A DNA stretch of 64,000 nt from assembly GCF_032362555.1 (NCBI RefSeq), contig NC_083531.1, forward strand, positions 3,472,001-3,536,000, read 5' to 3'. This stretch comes from Amyelois transitella (taxonomy: Eukaryota; Arthropoda; Insecta; Lepidoptera; Pyralidae). Position numbers and translations under genes: made by a program. The notes below the pieces were generated by a model. That model did not search any database and was not told where the DNA came from. It saw nothing but the letters and a program-made list of their open reading frames with translations. This document shows positions 1 to 11,395 of this stretch, one piece after another (positions within the stretch are counted from its first letter, which is position 1; the number at the start of each line of letters is the position of its first letter).

Positions 1-174
1 ATTACTAATTTAAAATACTACTGGTTTATTCAATTACCTGTATATAGTGATCGTATATAAGTAAAATATTTGTTTGTTTTTCTATTTGAAAATTTGTAAT
101 CTTATCTAGCCCAAAGTTAACCTCAGAAAGTGGCTAAAGGCTATAAAAGTTAATGAAAATTTATAATGTAAATA

Positions 175-3100
175 ATGGCTGTGCAAAACAAAGTTCTGTA
201 CGCTTTTCGTGGCTGGATAGCTTTTGTAGCTTTCATGGATTTAGGGACCGCCGGTCGGTCTTATATCGAAAGGCGGTCTTTTTTGAGCAATAATGTCGAT
301 AATGAACACTTTGACGGTGAGTACAATACAATTGTATTTCTGAATATGATCACGCTTTTTCGTATCACACCTCAGGTGATCACGCTTATGTGAGGAGTAG
401 CCAAAGACTACATTCAAACACTTGCTTCGATCTTTGCATGCTTCATCAACCTCTAACTAACTTTTATACAAATTCATCAGTTTTAGAAGTTATTGTGGCC
501 TATTTATAGAATGTCCTTATTCTTGTCAAGGTGCTGTAACATGGGATATCGGAATATGGATTCCAATAATGCTTCTTAATAGATTTTATTGTCTTCTTTA
601 CTTATTTGTTTTTTTAAAACTTTATTGCAGCAAAAAAATGTACAAAGGGTGAAGTTAATGTCTTAACCATTAGGCAGTTTAAAGTTATAATTTACTTATA
701 CAAAGAATATCTCTTCAATAATTGGATAAGATACACCTAGTCCATCTCCCACTCAAAAACTAATCATTACCCTATTTTTTTTTTAAATTTTACAACACTA
801 GCTGTGCCCTTGACTTTGTCCGTGTGGAATAGTTATTTTGGGCATCATTGAAGCCCTCAAGTATGAATAATTTTCCAGATTTTTTACATATCCCATAATT
901 TCTTTGCTCCTTTTAGTTGCAGCATTAGATTAATTAGTCTTTTCAATGCAAAAAGAATTTTTCAATTCTAACCAGTAGTTCCTGAGATTAGCGCATTCAA
1001 ACAGACAAACTCTTCAACTTTATAATATAAGCATAGATTTCTGTTTTTTTCTAGACTTTGTAATAAGAAAGAGTATTCGTTTCCTTGTAACAGTACCTTC
1101 ATCCAGGCAGTCCCCTTCCACAATGACATTTACACCTGTCACCTCAACTCATATGCTTTAAAAAATAACAGTATTTTTTTTTTCAGGAGATTTTTCAACG
1201 TCTCGCATGCTGGGCATGTACTCGTTGCTCAAAGCACTTGCTCTTATACACTGTACCCTTTACATACATTACAGACCGTGAGTATCTTCATATATACAAA
1301 TGATCATGTCTTTATCCCTTACGGGGTAGACAGAGCCACCAGTCTTGAAAAGACTGATAGGCCATGTTCAGCTGTTTGGCTTAATGATGGAATTGAGATT
1401 CAAATAGTGACGTGTTGCTAGCCCATTGCCTAAGAGAATCCCAAGTTTATAAGCCTATCCCTTAGTCGCCTTTTACCACATCCACGGGAACGAGATGGAG
1501 TGGTCCTACTCTAATTTTTTTTTAATTGGTGCCGGGAACCACACCGCACCGTGAGTATCTGTTGTTAGTTATTGAAGATTTTTCTGTCGACCACTCCTTG
1601 TCAATCAGAGAAAGAGATGGCTAGATCTCTTTCTATGAGAATCAAATATGGTTGAAATTAATGCATTATTTGTTAACATTTATATCATCGTAATAATATC
1701 AATCTTCCATGTGGATAATGTCGCGGGCACAGCTAGTTCATAATATTTCTCTGAAATGTAATGGAATTAAAGCTCAGTAACTTGATTTCAACATTTTATG
1801 ATATTCCAAATCCCAATGTCTATATTACTACAAAGTTTTACATTTATCATCTATCAAATCACTATTCTTTACACTTTTCGAAGGCCTATGTGGCGCAGCG
1901 GTAGTATGCTTGTCTGTGACACCGGAGGTCCCAGGTTCGAATCCCGGCCAGGGCATGATGGGAAAAGAACTATTTCTGATTGGCTTGGGACTTGGATGTT
2001 AATCTATATAAGTATTTATTGTAAAATATAGTATCGTTAAGTTAGTATCTCTTAACACAAGTCTCGAACTTACTTCGAGGCTAACTCAATCTGTGTAATT
2101 TGTCCCGTATATATTTATTTATTCATTATTATTTTTCAGTGTGGTGTCAATGGGCTACTGGTCTTTGACCTTGACCATTATACTATACTTCTCCGAGGCC
2201 TTCTACTACCATTCAACAGACCTGAACTTCTACATAGTCTTCCCGTGCATACTAAATAGTAAGTATTACTTTGCTGTGCCGTGTGGTTCCCGGCACCAAT
2301 ACAAAAAAGAATCGGACCACTCCATCTCTTTCCCATGGATGTCGTAAAAGGCGACTAAGGGATAGGCTTATAAACTTGGGATTCTTCATTTAGGCGATGG
2401 GCTAGCAACCTGTCACTATTTAAATTTCGGTTATATGTCGGTGTGTACTGATGTTTCGGGCTCCCATAAATACCCGGGTGGAAAGCAATGGTCCAGCGAA
2501 CAATAACTACTAAAATTCGCATCTTGTCCCATTTATTCCATATGTAGGTATATTCGCAACCTGTCCCGAAATAGAATCAAACTAGTAAGACAAGCTGTGA
2601 AAATAAAAATTAAATTTTAGTATAGTATTTTGAAAACTGAAAATAAAGATCAGCAAAAAAGCGTTGAGAAAGAGTTTCTAATTAATATTGATTGTTTATT
2701 TTTGCATTTGCATATAATAGGCAAATTCGTTCTAGATAGATAATTAAACTGTGAAACTAGTGTATGGAGAAGTAAAAGGACAAATTGTTATGAGTACAGC
2801 AGCTTTTACTACTAGGATTTGTACATTATAAGTGGTCTTATAATATATGTCTAGGGAGAATGACTATGCATTGAGTGTGATATTAAATTTAGACTCAACT
2901 CCCATGCGGCGTGTTCATACATCATACACTGCGTTTAAGGTTAAAGATGTTTTTAACCAAGCCTGAGTTGTCTGATGCAATAAACAACAAGCCAATTTCA
3001 AGTTAAACTTTCCATTTCATCAATACTATTTATTTCCAGTAATAACTCTAGTTGGCCTGATTTACCTGCCCAGCAAGCTTAAACTCTTCGGCAGCATACC

Positions 3101-3209
3101 AGGCATGTCGGGCATGGAGCGGGATCTTGAGGACGAAAATACCCAAATATTAAGACAGATGGGAAACTTCAGGAGGAGAAAGGCACCGCCTAAGAACAAA
3201 CACGTCTGA
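175..3209 (+). CDS. ERG28: ERG28-like sterol biosynthesis scaffold protein, 4 exons
   Basis: Coding exons are 175-316, 1187-1277, 2140-2258 and 3040-3209. All junctions are GT-AG and the phases agree, giving 173 residues. The N-terminus has RGWIAFVAFMDLGTAGRSYI, then RMLGMYSLLKALALIHCTLY, LYFSEAFYYHSTDLNFYIVF and LVGLIYLPSKLKLFG. Their spacing of four membrane segments resembles human ERG28/C14orf1 (about 140 residues), including the RxFGxW-like and HFLSELF-like positions. In yeast and vertebrates ERG28 is an ER membrane protein that tethers the sterol C-4 demethylation enzymes. The basic, positively charged C-terminal tail (RRRKAPPKNK) is longer than in human. ATG 175 is the first Met in frame before membrane segment 1. 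Intron 2 holds SINE-A and SINE-B copies, and a SINE-A starts 15 bp after the exon 3 donor. The family call rests on remembered similarity, not on a search. Confidence 0.8.
801..1040 (+). repeat. Family D (subfamily b) dispersed repeat
   Basis: The copy lies in ERG28 intron 1. It starts ctagctgtgccc, contains ttttgggcatcattgaagcc, and ends near the sequence caaacagacaaactcttcaa. The same sequence recurs at 8740, 18454, 30285, 55685 and 56557. Confidence 0.75.
1294..1553 (-). mobile_element. SINE-A copy, reverse orientation
   Basis: This near full-length copy reads on the minus strand from the gtgccgggaaccacac complement (head, near 1530) to the tatcccttacggggtagac complement and a degenerate ATGT tail. 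The tail faces ERG28 exon 2 and ends about 20 bp from its donor. Confidence 0.8.
1884..2120 (+). mobile_element. SINE-B copy, tRNA-derived
   Basis: The head ggcctatgtggcgcagcggt and the B-box ggttcgaatcccgg are tRNA-like. The body contains tttctgattggcttggg and the tail carries aactcaatctgtgtaatttg. It lies just upstream of ERG28 exon 3. It is a SINE and not a tRNA gene: the tRNA part runs straight into a body repeated elsewhere (41510, 59775, minus strand at 18880 and 41924). Confidence 0.8.
2271..2430 (+). mobile_element. SINE-A, 5' part
   Basis: The head tgccgtgtggttcccggcac starts 15 bp after the ERG28 exon 3 donor and runs through ggcgactaagggataggctt to gctagcaacctgtcacta. The 3' half is missing. 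This copy has its head, not its tail, facing the exon. Confidence 0.8.
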
Positions 3210-3404
3210 TGATCATGGAATCCGTTCCTACAAAAAAAGTCAGAAGCTTTATACGAGCGAAGAGTTTGATAATAAGGTATGAAAGGTGTACGCGTGTCAG
3301 TGGCGACTTTTCCTTAGACAGTTGTCACGTATCGTCTATATAAGCAGCGACAGGACGCGTAATTGAAGTATGTTACTTCATACATACCTCGTGCATTTTA
3401 TAGG

Positions 3405-3410
3405 AATAAA
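3405..3410 (+). terminator. Candidate ERG28 polyadenylation signal
   Basis: AATAAA occurs about 195 bp after the ERG28 stop. It is the first clear canonical signal downstream on the plus strand. No transcript evidence is available. Confidence 0.5.
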
Positions 3411-6340
3411 CAAGACGCCTGTCAAACGTTTAATTTTCTGATTTACAGATAACCCAAGTCCTAGTCATAGATTCATACCAGTATGGTTGTTCGCTAACAT
3501 AGCCAAGCAGTTTACAAGTCATATGTTTTATCTTTTTCTCTACCTCTTGAAGTTGGAGAGAGAGGGGTGAGATAAGTTATATGCCTTGTAACAGTGAATA
3601 GCCTTGCAGACTACAGACAAGAACAAATACGATTTTGTATACCTAGACCTTGGCGTGTCTCATGTAAATCATATTTACGAGGACCGATATGTTCCTACCA
3701 ATATATAGCACTATCAAAGGATCATATGAATGAATCCTTCAAAAAGAACGTTTAGTGTTTTGTTGTATCTCTTGTCTTTGGTCTCAATTCTTCAATATTG
3801 GTCAGTCTGTCCAGATTACCCTGAAGCTAACGTTCTGAACAGTCTTTAACTTTAAATTACGCTTTTTCTGCATATTCTCTATTTGCCAAGGCTAGTTACA
3901 TGTCATATTAAAAACTGAGATTTTTTGTAATGTTCTCAGGATATTCTAATGCAATAATCAGAAGAAGTATTATTACCATGAAGTTGATTTTTCTGTTTTA
4001 GTTCCAACTTCAACGTACTTAATTCCTTATATATATACATTATTTTTATACATTAATAATATATATATATACTTAATTCCTTATAAGTTATTTGTTTTGA
4101 TTAGTATCCTGACCTCAAATAGCGAGGGACCGTTTAAATTTAAATATTAAAGCATGAAAATGCTATCTATCCTATGATAACTTATTAGGTAATTATTCCT
4201 ACTACACCGCCTGCATTTAGAGCACCATAGACTTAAAATTAGTTTTTATAATGAAATCTTATATTTAAATACATTTTACCTATAATCGCCTTATTAATTA
4301 GTTTTTGTGTGAGTTAACATAAGGTCCGCGTCGTAAAAATATTCCGTTACATGGCTGTAACATTAAATAAAAACTATTTAACTTAATCTACCCTAAAATA
4401 TGTTCATGTATCGGACCTATACTTTGATATTCAATTTGTATATCTAGAATCTCATTTTGTAACTTTTATTGTTTGTAATAATCTCACCAATTATTGTCCA
4501 CTGAAATAATCCAAGTATCAAGTGCCAATAGAAAATCATAAACGAAACTTTTTGAGAATATATGTTTGTATGTATTATTTTTATTTTAAACCTAGTACTT
4601 ACTAGTATTGTTGTACTTAAAATTGTTTTATAGTCAAATACTTAGATATCAAATAGGAACAATTTCTAGTCAAAAATTCCGTCGACATCCAAATTGATTT
4701 TTTTATTAAAAATACCTACCAATTTACAGAATTGATCAATAGTCAATTAGAGTTTTGTAGAAAATTATATTTATTCCACTCAAATATTTACATATTATAC
4801 AATTAGTAGATACATATTGACCGGGATATTTAAAAATTATTAGAAACTAGATCGGGCACATCACGGCGCTCAGCAATAAGCAATCGACTGAAGGAGAAGC
4901 AAGATTCCTTTTCCTTTTGGTGTATTAAGTTTTAGTATTAAATTTATTGGTTTTTATCCCATTCCGATATAACTTCTCAGTGTATATTATATTAGCTTGA
5001 GTGTGCGGGGTTTTTTATGATTAAATTAATTGAGTGTTTCATCCAGTGATTTTAGTTTTTTCTAGTACAACATAATATTTTGTAGTCACGTGTGGATTTA
5101 ATAAGTTTGTTTATTTATAAATTGTAGAGGATTTACTAATTTTTTGAATTTGTATTTAATAAGACAATATTTTAAATAAAAATTGAAATTTACAACCTGT
5201 CCCATTTTCAAAATTTATTTTTTTAAATTTAAAAGTTGAAGATATTATTGTTTCTTTTTCTCCTCCCATAGTTTGCTCAAGCATATTCCATAAGTAAAAC
5301 ACTGATTGTTTGTTTAAAAAATAGACCATACATACATAATTATTTTAAAGTAGTGTAGTTATTATATGACGCTTTCAGTTTTAAATATATGGTTCACGTG
5401 TGAATTTAAAAATGGGACAGGCTGCATAGTATAAGTAAACTCAAACGACGTGCTTTCAGTAGTGACTTGCAATTAAGATAATTCTAGAAATAAGACAAGT
5501 GTAAGAAACTGGACATATGTTTGTAAATTTCGAAATGAATTGTAATAATTTTTTTATGAACGAATAAATGGTAGGAACAACAAAATTACTTCTCTTACCC
5601 GCAGGGGTTGGCAGAGAGTACATCTTTCCACGGTCCATACATACGGCTTGACGGTCTCTATGGACGGATTACAGGCGGCATAGCGGTAGCTTGTCTGTGA
5701 CGCAGTAGGTCTCGGGTTCGAATCCTGGTCAGTTTATGATTAATAAGATATGTTTATTTGCCAAAATATGTGTATTTATATTAGAAACGAACTTTCTTAC
5801 ATTGGCCTGAAACCTGGAAGTATAATTAATTAATTTATTATAAAATATAGTATCGAGTTCTATGTAATTGTCCCGTATAAATTTATTATTTACGATTTTC
5901 TCGATATCCACATTAAATTCTCTTGTCATGCTAACTCGAGAGGCCAAGATCTAAATAAAAAAATGAATCACATTTGTTGTCGAAAAATGAACTAAAAAAC
6001 ATATTTTCAGTTTCTTTCAATTTTGTTTCGATTGGTTCCCTCAAGTTGAAAATAATATTTTTGTAGTCTTGTGAGAACGTGCGTAGTTCAAATTAAACTA
6101 AAGACTAATTGACCGAGACACTGTGTTGCTGTGACTGAATAAATAAATCGAAAAAATAAAAAGTTATTAACCGCCCCTCGGTAACGTTAAATCTTATTAC
6201 CGGTATTTTTTTTATGTCCAGCTGGTACCTCGGTATAGGTTATTTAGATACGATATTTTGTTTGCATGTTCGAAATTCAAACCAAAACGCAGGGCAGAAG
6301 CAGCGCAGTTCAAAAGCGGGTCCGCACCAATTTGAAATGT
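3411..6340. other. Gene-free AT-rich intergenic DNA between ERG28 and CALML4
   Basis: No coding signal was found on either strand. The stretch is AT-rich with short TA runs near 4030-4075. Its only recognisable repeat is the SINE-B relic at 5672. Short sequences such as aacctgtccca recur (about 2560, 5200, 5405), and I could not assign them to an element. Confidence 0.6.
5672..5895 (+). mobile_element. Diverged SINE-B
   Basis: The tRNA-like head ggcggcatagcggtagcttg and the B-box gggttcgaatcctgg are followed by the SINE-B body (aaaatatagtatcg, gtcccgtata). It is more diverged than the 41510 copy, so probably older. Confidence 0.7.
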
Positions 6341-6348
6341 CATTTGAC

Positions 6349-6522
6349 GACACCAATACAAAAAAGAATAGGACCACTCCATCTCTTTCCCATGGATGTC
6401 GTAAAAGGTGACTAATCTAATCTATCGTTAAGCCAAATAGCTGTAGGTGGTCATTCAGTCTTTTTAAGACTGTTGGCTCTGTCTACCCCGCAAGGGATAT
6501 AGACGTGACCATATGTATGTAT
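6349..6522 (+). mobile_element. SINE-A with internal deletion
   Basis: The copy runs from caccaatacaaaaaagaata through ggatgtcgtaaaaggtgact, then skips the central part and resumes at atcgttaagccaaatagctg. It ends with gggatatagacgtgaccata and gtatgtat. Confidence 0.75.
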
Positions 6523-7445
6523 TTGACGACTTTCTTGAGGCGGACTTCCACCAAGTTGTAACACAAATCTAATTGAAACGTGGGTCCATGCTTGAGGTAC
6601 TCAGCAGCCGCGCCGAAGTGTGACCACTTTGAAGAGTTCCTTGTATTAAGTTTAGTTTTATTACCGGAATATCCTGCTTGTAATGGATTCAAAATAAAGA
6701 AATATTTCGAAACAACCTTCTTGGTCATCCCCAACACTGCTAGTGCCTTAGTTATAGATACGACATTTTGTTTTTGTTTGCATTCAATTTGCGTTGCTCC
6801 TGACCTGCGTTTGGTGTGCTCCGCCATTAAATATGATTTTCTATTCAATGATCCGTGAAATCTTTATAATCGCGATTTAGACTCTTCGCTGCCATTGGCT
6901 GAGTCATTTTCTTCGCTATGATTGACAGTTTGTGACATTAGTGATGTCCCCACATATTTAAACCTTGAGTGAACCAATGGAAACAGTTTATTTATAGCAA
7001 ATGGACCACACTGAATAGTGCCATATCAATATAGGAATTGTTACATTTGAAATAAATGAAAATCCCGTTTGAAAATATAAATATTTGTTTTATTAACCAC
7101 ACCATTTAAATAGAATATTTATTTAAATAAATAAGGGACGGCATCATATAATAATTAACAATTATAAATGGAATGTTTGAAGCATGATTTTGTACATTCA
7201 CTGGCATAAAATAATGAATAAATTCATCACAGGTAAATGATAAACATTTCACAAATTTTATTATCTTTTTGTATGAATGCTTAAAAGAAGAAATTATAAG
7301 TCACAAGCGGAGATATTTGTTCACACTGGTGTATATATTGGAACGTGCTGTTGACAACGTAAGGGTTAGTTCACACCAAGACTAGACGCAAGCTACGTCC
7401 AGATTTTAACAGAGACTTAACACAAGTAACAACTTTTCGTATATA
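6523..7445. other. Gene-free interval with weak internal duplication
   Basis: Both strands of 6483-6858 are open for 90-120 codons, but no family is recognised and codon use looks random. About 6245-6310 and 6755-6800 share a motif of the form gatacgaYattttgttt, which suggests an old local duplication. No RNA gene was seen. Confidence 0.4.
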
Positions 7446-7610
7446 GTAGATAAAGTTTAATTTTGAGTCACACATACAATGTCTTTATCTTTCAAGAGAG
7501 TCTTGATAAAACTGAAATGTCACACGCCCAGCTGTGTTGGAATTGCGATTCAAATAGTGACAGGTTGCTTGCCCATCGTCTACAAGAAAAATCTCAACTT
7601 TATAAGCTTA
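7446..7610 (-). mobile_element. SINE-A fragment, reverse
   Basis: The complement of the SINE-A middle is present (gattcaaatagtgacaggtt, gcccatcgtctacaagaaaa). It ends where a family D element begins. Confidence 0.6.
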
Positions 7611-7795
7611 CTAGCGACCCGCCCCGGCTTCGCACGGGTGCAAAATTACAAATGTTATTATACATAAAAACCTTCCTCTTGAATCACTCTAACTGTTACA
7701 AAATACCGCATCAAAATCCGTTGCGTAATTTTAAAGATTTTAGCATACAGACAAACAGAGTAAAATAGCGACTTTGTTTTATACTATGTAGTGAT
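7610..7795 (+). repeat. Family D (subfamily c) copy
   Basis: It starts actagcgacccgccccggct, contains ccgcatcaaaatccgttgcg, and ends with ttttatactatgtagtgat. Nearly the same sequence occurs at 21755 (+) and 34476 (-). Confidence 0.8.
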
Positions 7796-7882
7796 ATTGT
7801 ACTAGCAATTGCGCGAGGCTTCGCTCCTTAGAAATTCTAGAAAAAAAGTAGCCTCCCAAGTTCTACTTTACAAACATACATA

Positions 7883-7975
7883 CATACATAAAATCGCCTC
7901 TTTTCCAGAGGGGTAGGCAGAGACTACCTCTTTCCACTTGCCACGATCTCTGCATACTTCCTTCGCTACTTTATC
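7883..7975 (-). mobile_element. RTE-type LINE 3' end fragment
   Basis: The complement of the RTE 3' end is visible: (ATGT)n complement, ccagaggggtaggcagagac and cttgccacgatctctgcata. It is severely 5'-truncated. Confidence 0.7.
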
Positions 7976-8108
7976 TGTCCCAAATTGCGTGAAAAATCAT
8001 TCGTTACAAACATACAACTATATATTTTTTTTTCTCTTAATCAAAAGTGTGAATGTCGATTAAAATATCGTCTCGTCTCAATGTGAACAGACCCTAACCG
8101 ATGACAAA

Positions 8109-11100
8109 CTAATAGTAATCCGGTACAGGTGCGCACGCGATCTTGACAAAGTCTTCATATCTCACTGTGCCATTGTTAGAAACGTTGGCTTCACGGAATA
8201 TATTGTCCACCTGCAAATGAAGATAAAATTTATATGTGCCGTGTGTTTCCCGGCACCGATACGAAAAAGAATAGGACCACTCCATCTCTTTCCCATGGAT
8301 GTCGTAAAAGGCGACTAAGGGATAGGCTTACAAACTTGGGATTCTTTTTTAGGCGATGGGCTAGCAACCTGTCACTATTTGAATCACAATTCTATCTTAA
8401 AGCCAAATAGCTGAACGTGGCCTTACAGTCTTTACAAGACTGTTGGCCCTGTCTACCCCGCAAGGGATATAGACGTGATTATATGTATGTATATATTGAC
8501 TTGCCTCCCTGACGGATAGGCCTTCGCCCCAGTTCTGCAGCAGATTGCGCAGCTGTCTCGCCGGTATCACGCTTTTCTTATCCACATCGGCCGCTTTGAA
8601 CGCGTTCACCACCTTGAAATACAAAAAAAAAGTTAATTGAATCTCATTCCATCATTAAACCATATGCTGAACGTTGCCTTTCAGTCTTTTTTTTCTTAAA
8701 TATCATCAATGTACAGACAAAATTCAGTTACAGTTTTATTATATGTTTGGATAACATATAGCTGCAACTATTAGGAGCGAAGAAATAATGGAAAATGTGA
8801 AAAAAAAAACGGGGAAAATTATTCATCCTTGAGGGCTTCAATGATGCCCAAAATAACTATTCCACGCGGACGCAGTCGCGGGCACAGCTAGTTGCGTCAT
8901 AAGAGTAAAACATACAAAACAACACAAAGCAGATATAGATGGTACAAAGATGATATTATTTTGTGTACATAAAGGTATAACTTTTGCCGTGTGTTTCCCG
9001 GCACCAAAATAAAAGAATAGGACCACACTCCATCTCTTTCCCCTGGTTGTCGTAAAAGGCTACTAAGGGATAGGCTTATTAACTTGGGATTCTTCTTTTA
9101 GGCGATGGGATTACATCATCAAGCCAAACAGCTGATCGTGGCATATCAGTAATTTCAAGACTATTGGCTCTGTCTACCCCGCAAGGGATATAGACGTGAC
9201 TATATAAGTTTATAGAACTTTATTTCCTCACAAAGAATTAACAATTCACTTACTGATAAACTTACAATATACATAAGTATAGCAAGACAGCGAGCGTATA
9301 TAAAACAAAAATTAAAATAAGGAACTATGTATGTATGTATAAATCAATAAATACCTCACTGGGTAGATTTTCCGCCCGCGAATGTATGTGCATCACCTCG
9401 AGAAAATCAGCAAAAGACATTTTACCACCTTTGCCTTTTAAATAGCCTGAAATTAGCAACATTTTCAACTTTGAATTAGAATGAAATGTTAATTACATTA
9501 ACAGTTATATACAAATTATAATTAATTAATATTAAATATTAATAATCCGTTATTTACAGTTAATATACCTGTCGTACACAACATCGTCTGTCGCGCGGTT
9601 CCCCAGGCATAACACCTAGCTTGGCGGAAGATCTTCCCTTTGGTGGCGGTTCATCGAAAAAGCAGAATCATATCCCGCTACATACCTATTCATGTTTTCG
9701 TCATTCTCTTCTTCCTCCTGGCTTTAGTCCCAGTTGCATCCTCACCACTCTGAAGAGGAGCCAGGGGTATGCCTTTAACCATGGACCTTGGATGGGCTGA
9801 GTTAGGTTTTTACACAAAGTGACTCTCATCTGACCTCCGCAACCTTTTGGTTTTCAACCGAATTGGATCCATCATGGTTACACATCCAAGTTCCTGAATG
9901 CGCAGGTTTCCTCACGATGTTTTCCCTCATTGTAAGAGCATCGGTTAGTATTCAAACTAACGAAGTAGGGACATGACTTTTGATAATAGTCATTGGTACA
10001 TGGCAGAGGTGGGATTTGAACCTGCGCCTTTCTACGCATCACGAATTTTAAGCGGCACCTTACTGATTGGACCCCGACGCTCACCTACTTATATGTATGA
10101 TACTTAGTATAGTCCATTTATTTAACAAAAATAAAGTTAGGCAATCTTGTAAGTACCTATAAAAAATACCTTTATTTTGTTGATACATATAAAATTAATT
10201 CATAGCCATCAGAAAAAAATACAATGAAATATCAGATGTCATAATGAATAATTTTGTTTGCTTAAAAAAAATCTAAATTATTTAAGCACTTAAAAAAATG
10301 GACTATAATTAGGTGCAAACAAAAAAAATTTCAAGATTTTTTTTATTTGACCTATTCACAAAACTTACAGCTGCATAAAAAGTTAAGCTAAATGACTTTA
10401 AAGCCATTTTTGTGTCTTCAATTTAAAAATCTTCATTCACTGTGCTGACCCCACATAGAAAGTGGGAAAAGGTAACAACAAAGAAGAATTTAAAAAATCT
10501 TCATCAGTTCACAGTGTGAATTCACATTCAAAAGTTGTTTTGTATGAATATATTGTTTGTTATATGTAATATTATGTAATATTATGTATTATATGTAATT
10601 CTATTATTACAGATTTTGGTCTAAGACAATAAAAATAGACAATTTCATCATCACAGCTTACTGTGAAGGAATAAATAATGAAAAAAGTTACACTATTTTT
10701 AAATATAGCAGTAATAGGAACATCTCCATTTAGTGATAGTATTACCAGTGAGCTCCTGGATAGTGGGGCTCATCCCGAGGGACCTCATCACCACTGTGAG
10801 TTCATCCAATGAAGTGATCTGTCCCGAGCGGGCAAACAGGTAGAAGCATTCCCGGAATTCTGAAATAATGAGGAATCTTATCATCTTTGGATCTTATTTC
10901 TCACCACTTTGGAGAGGAGCCTGAGGTATATCTTTGACCATGGATTCTGGATAGGGTGAGTCAGGTTTTAATACGAAGCGACTTCCATCTGATCTCCACA
11001 ACCTTTGCAGGTAAACCTAACCCATATTGGATCTATGGTTACACATCCAGTTACCTGAATGTGCATATTTCCTTACGATGTTTTGATGATGTCATCATGT

Positions 11101-11395
11101 TTGTGATAATAAGATAGTAAGGCACTAATTTTTTTTAAATATTGGGCATGATTTGCATAAATCGCGGTGTAAGACTATTACAGTTACTTCCTGACGATAT
11201 GACCCCAATTATTTTTTTATATTCTAAACACTATTTTGTTATATTTTCTTTATGATTATCAAAACTTCTTAAGAAGATTTAATTTCTGATGGTTCAAATT
11301 GTAATGCATTGGATATTTTATTTTATCCAAATAGTAAACAGGATTTTTCGATAAGATTTCATACCATCAATATCTTGTTCTTTGAAGTAGCGGGC
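8109..11395 (-). CDS. CALML4: Calmodulin-like protein 4 (degenerate EF-hand protein), 5 exons
   Basis: In transcript order the exons are 11395-11365, 10859-10746, 9446-9355, 8612-8505 and 8210-8109. Phases match throughout and give 148 residues, against 153 in human. The product begins ARYFKEQDIDEFRECFYLFA, then LDELTVVMRSLGMSPTIQEL, MSFADFLEVMHIHSRAENLP, ADVDKKSVIPARQLRNLLQN and GLSVREVDNIFREANVSNNG, and ends in VPDYY. The human ending GRDY and block MRCLGASPT match well. EF-hand loops 1-3 lack the acidic calcium ligands; loop 4 keeps N, S, N and G. In vertebrates CALML4 is a myosin light chain of the intermicrovillar adhesion complex. The fourth intron uses a GC donor (GAG|GCAAGT at 8504). 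The initiator Met must lie in an upstream exon ending in phase 0, which I could not find, so the 5' end is open. Confidence 0.85.
8237..8497 (+). mobile_element. SINE-A, near full length, in last CALML4 intron
   Basis: It has a complete head (gtgccgtgtgtttcccggca), middle and 3' end (gggatatagacgtgattata, gtatgtat). The tail stops about 8 bp from the GC donor of the 8505-8612 exon, antisense to the gene. Confidence 0.85.
8740..8895 (-). repeat. Family D (subfamily b), reverse
   Basis: The complement includes gagggcttcaatgatgccca and ends in gcgggcacagctagtt. It lies in a CALML4 intron. Confidence 0.75.
8983..9203 (+). mobile_element. SINE-A copy with small deletions
   Basis: The head tgccgtgtgtttcccggcac and the tail gcaagggatatagacgtgac are present; the (ATGT)n tail is degraded. 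Confidence 0.8.
9704..10083 (-). mobile_element. SINE-C, tRNA-derived, in CALML4 intron
   Basis: Read on the minus strand, the head near 10083 is tRNA-like. An A-box-like ggtccaatcagtaagg is followed by a B-box ggttcaaatccc, then the body (cctcaccactctg complement). Three other long copies lie at 10893, 20884 and 36705, all on the minus strand. Confidence 0.7.
10893..11090 (-). mobile_element. SINE-C, 3' part
   Basis: The body only is present (ctcaccactttggagaggag, gattctggatagggtgagtc, cgacttccatctgatctcca); the tRNA head is missing. It lies in the CALML4 intron between exons 11365-11395 and 10746-10859. Confidence 0.7.

Noticed and set aside
1884..1960. tRNA gene
   Set aside because: A- and B-boxes are present, but the sequence continues into a body repeated at several other sites with the same tail. 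It is a tRNA-derived SINE.
6483..6858. 121-codon minus-strand ORF as a gene
   Set aside because: No recognisable family, open on the other strand too, and its 3' part is SINE-A sequence.
10699..10884. Met at the start of the 61-codon ORF as the CALML4 start
   Set aside because: It lies in intron sequence before the acceptor at 10860; the upstream exon 11365-11395 joins in phase and carries the conserved N-terminus.
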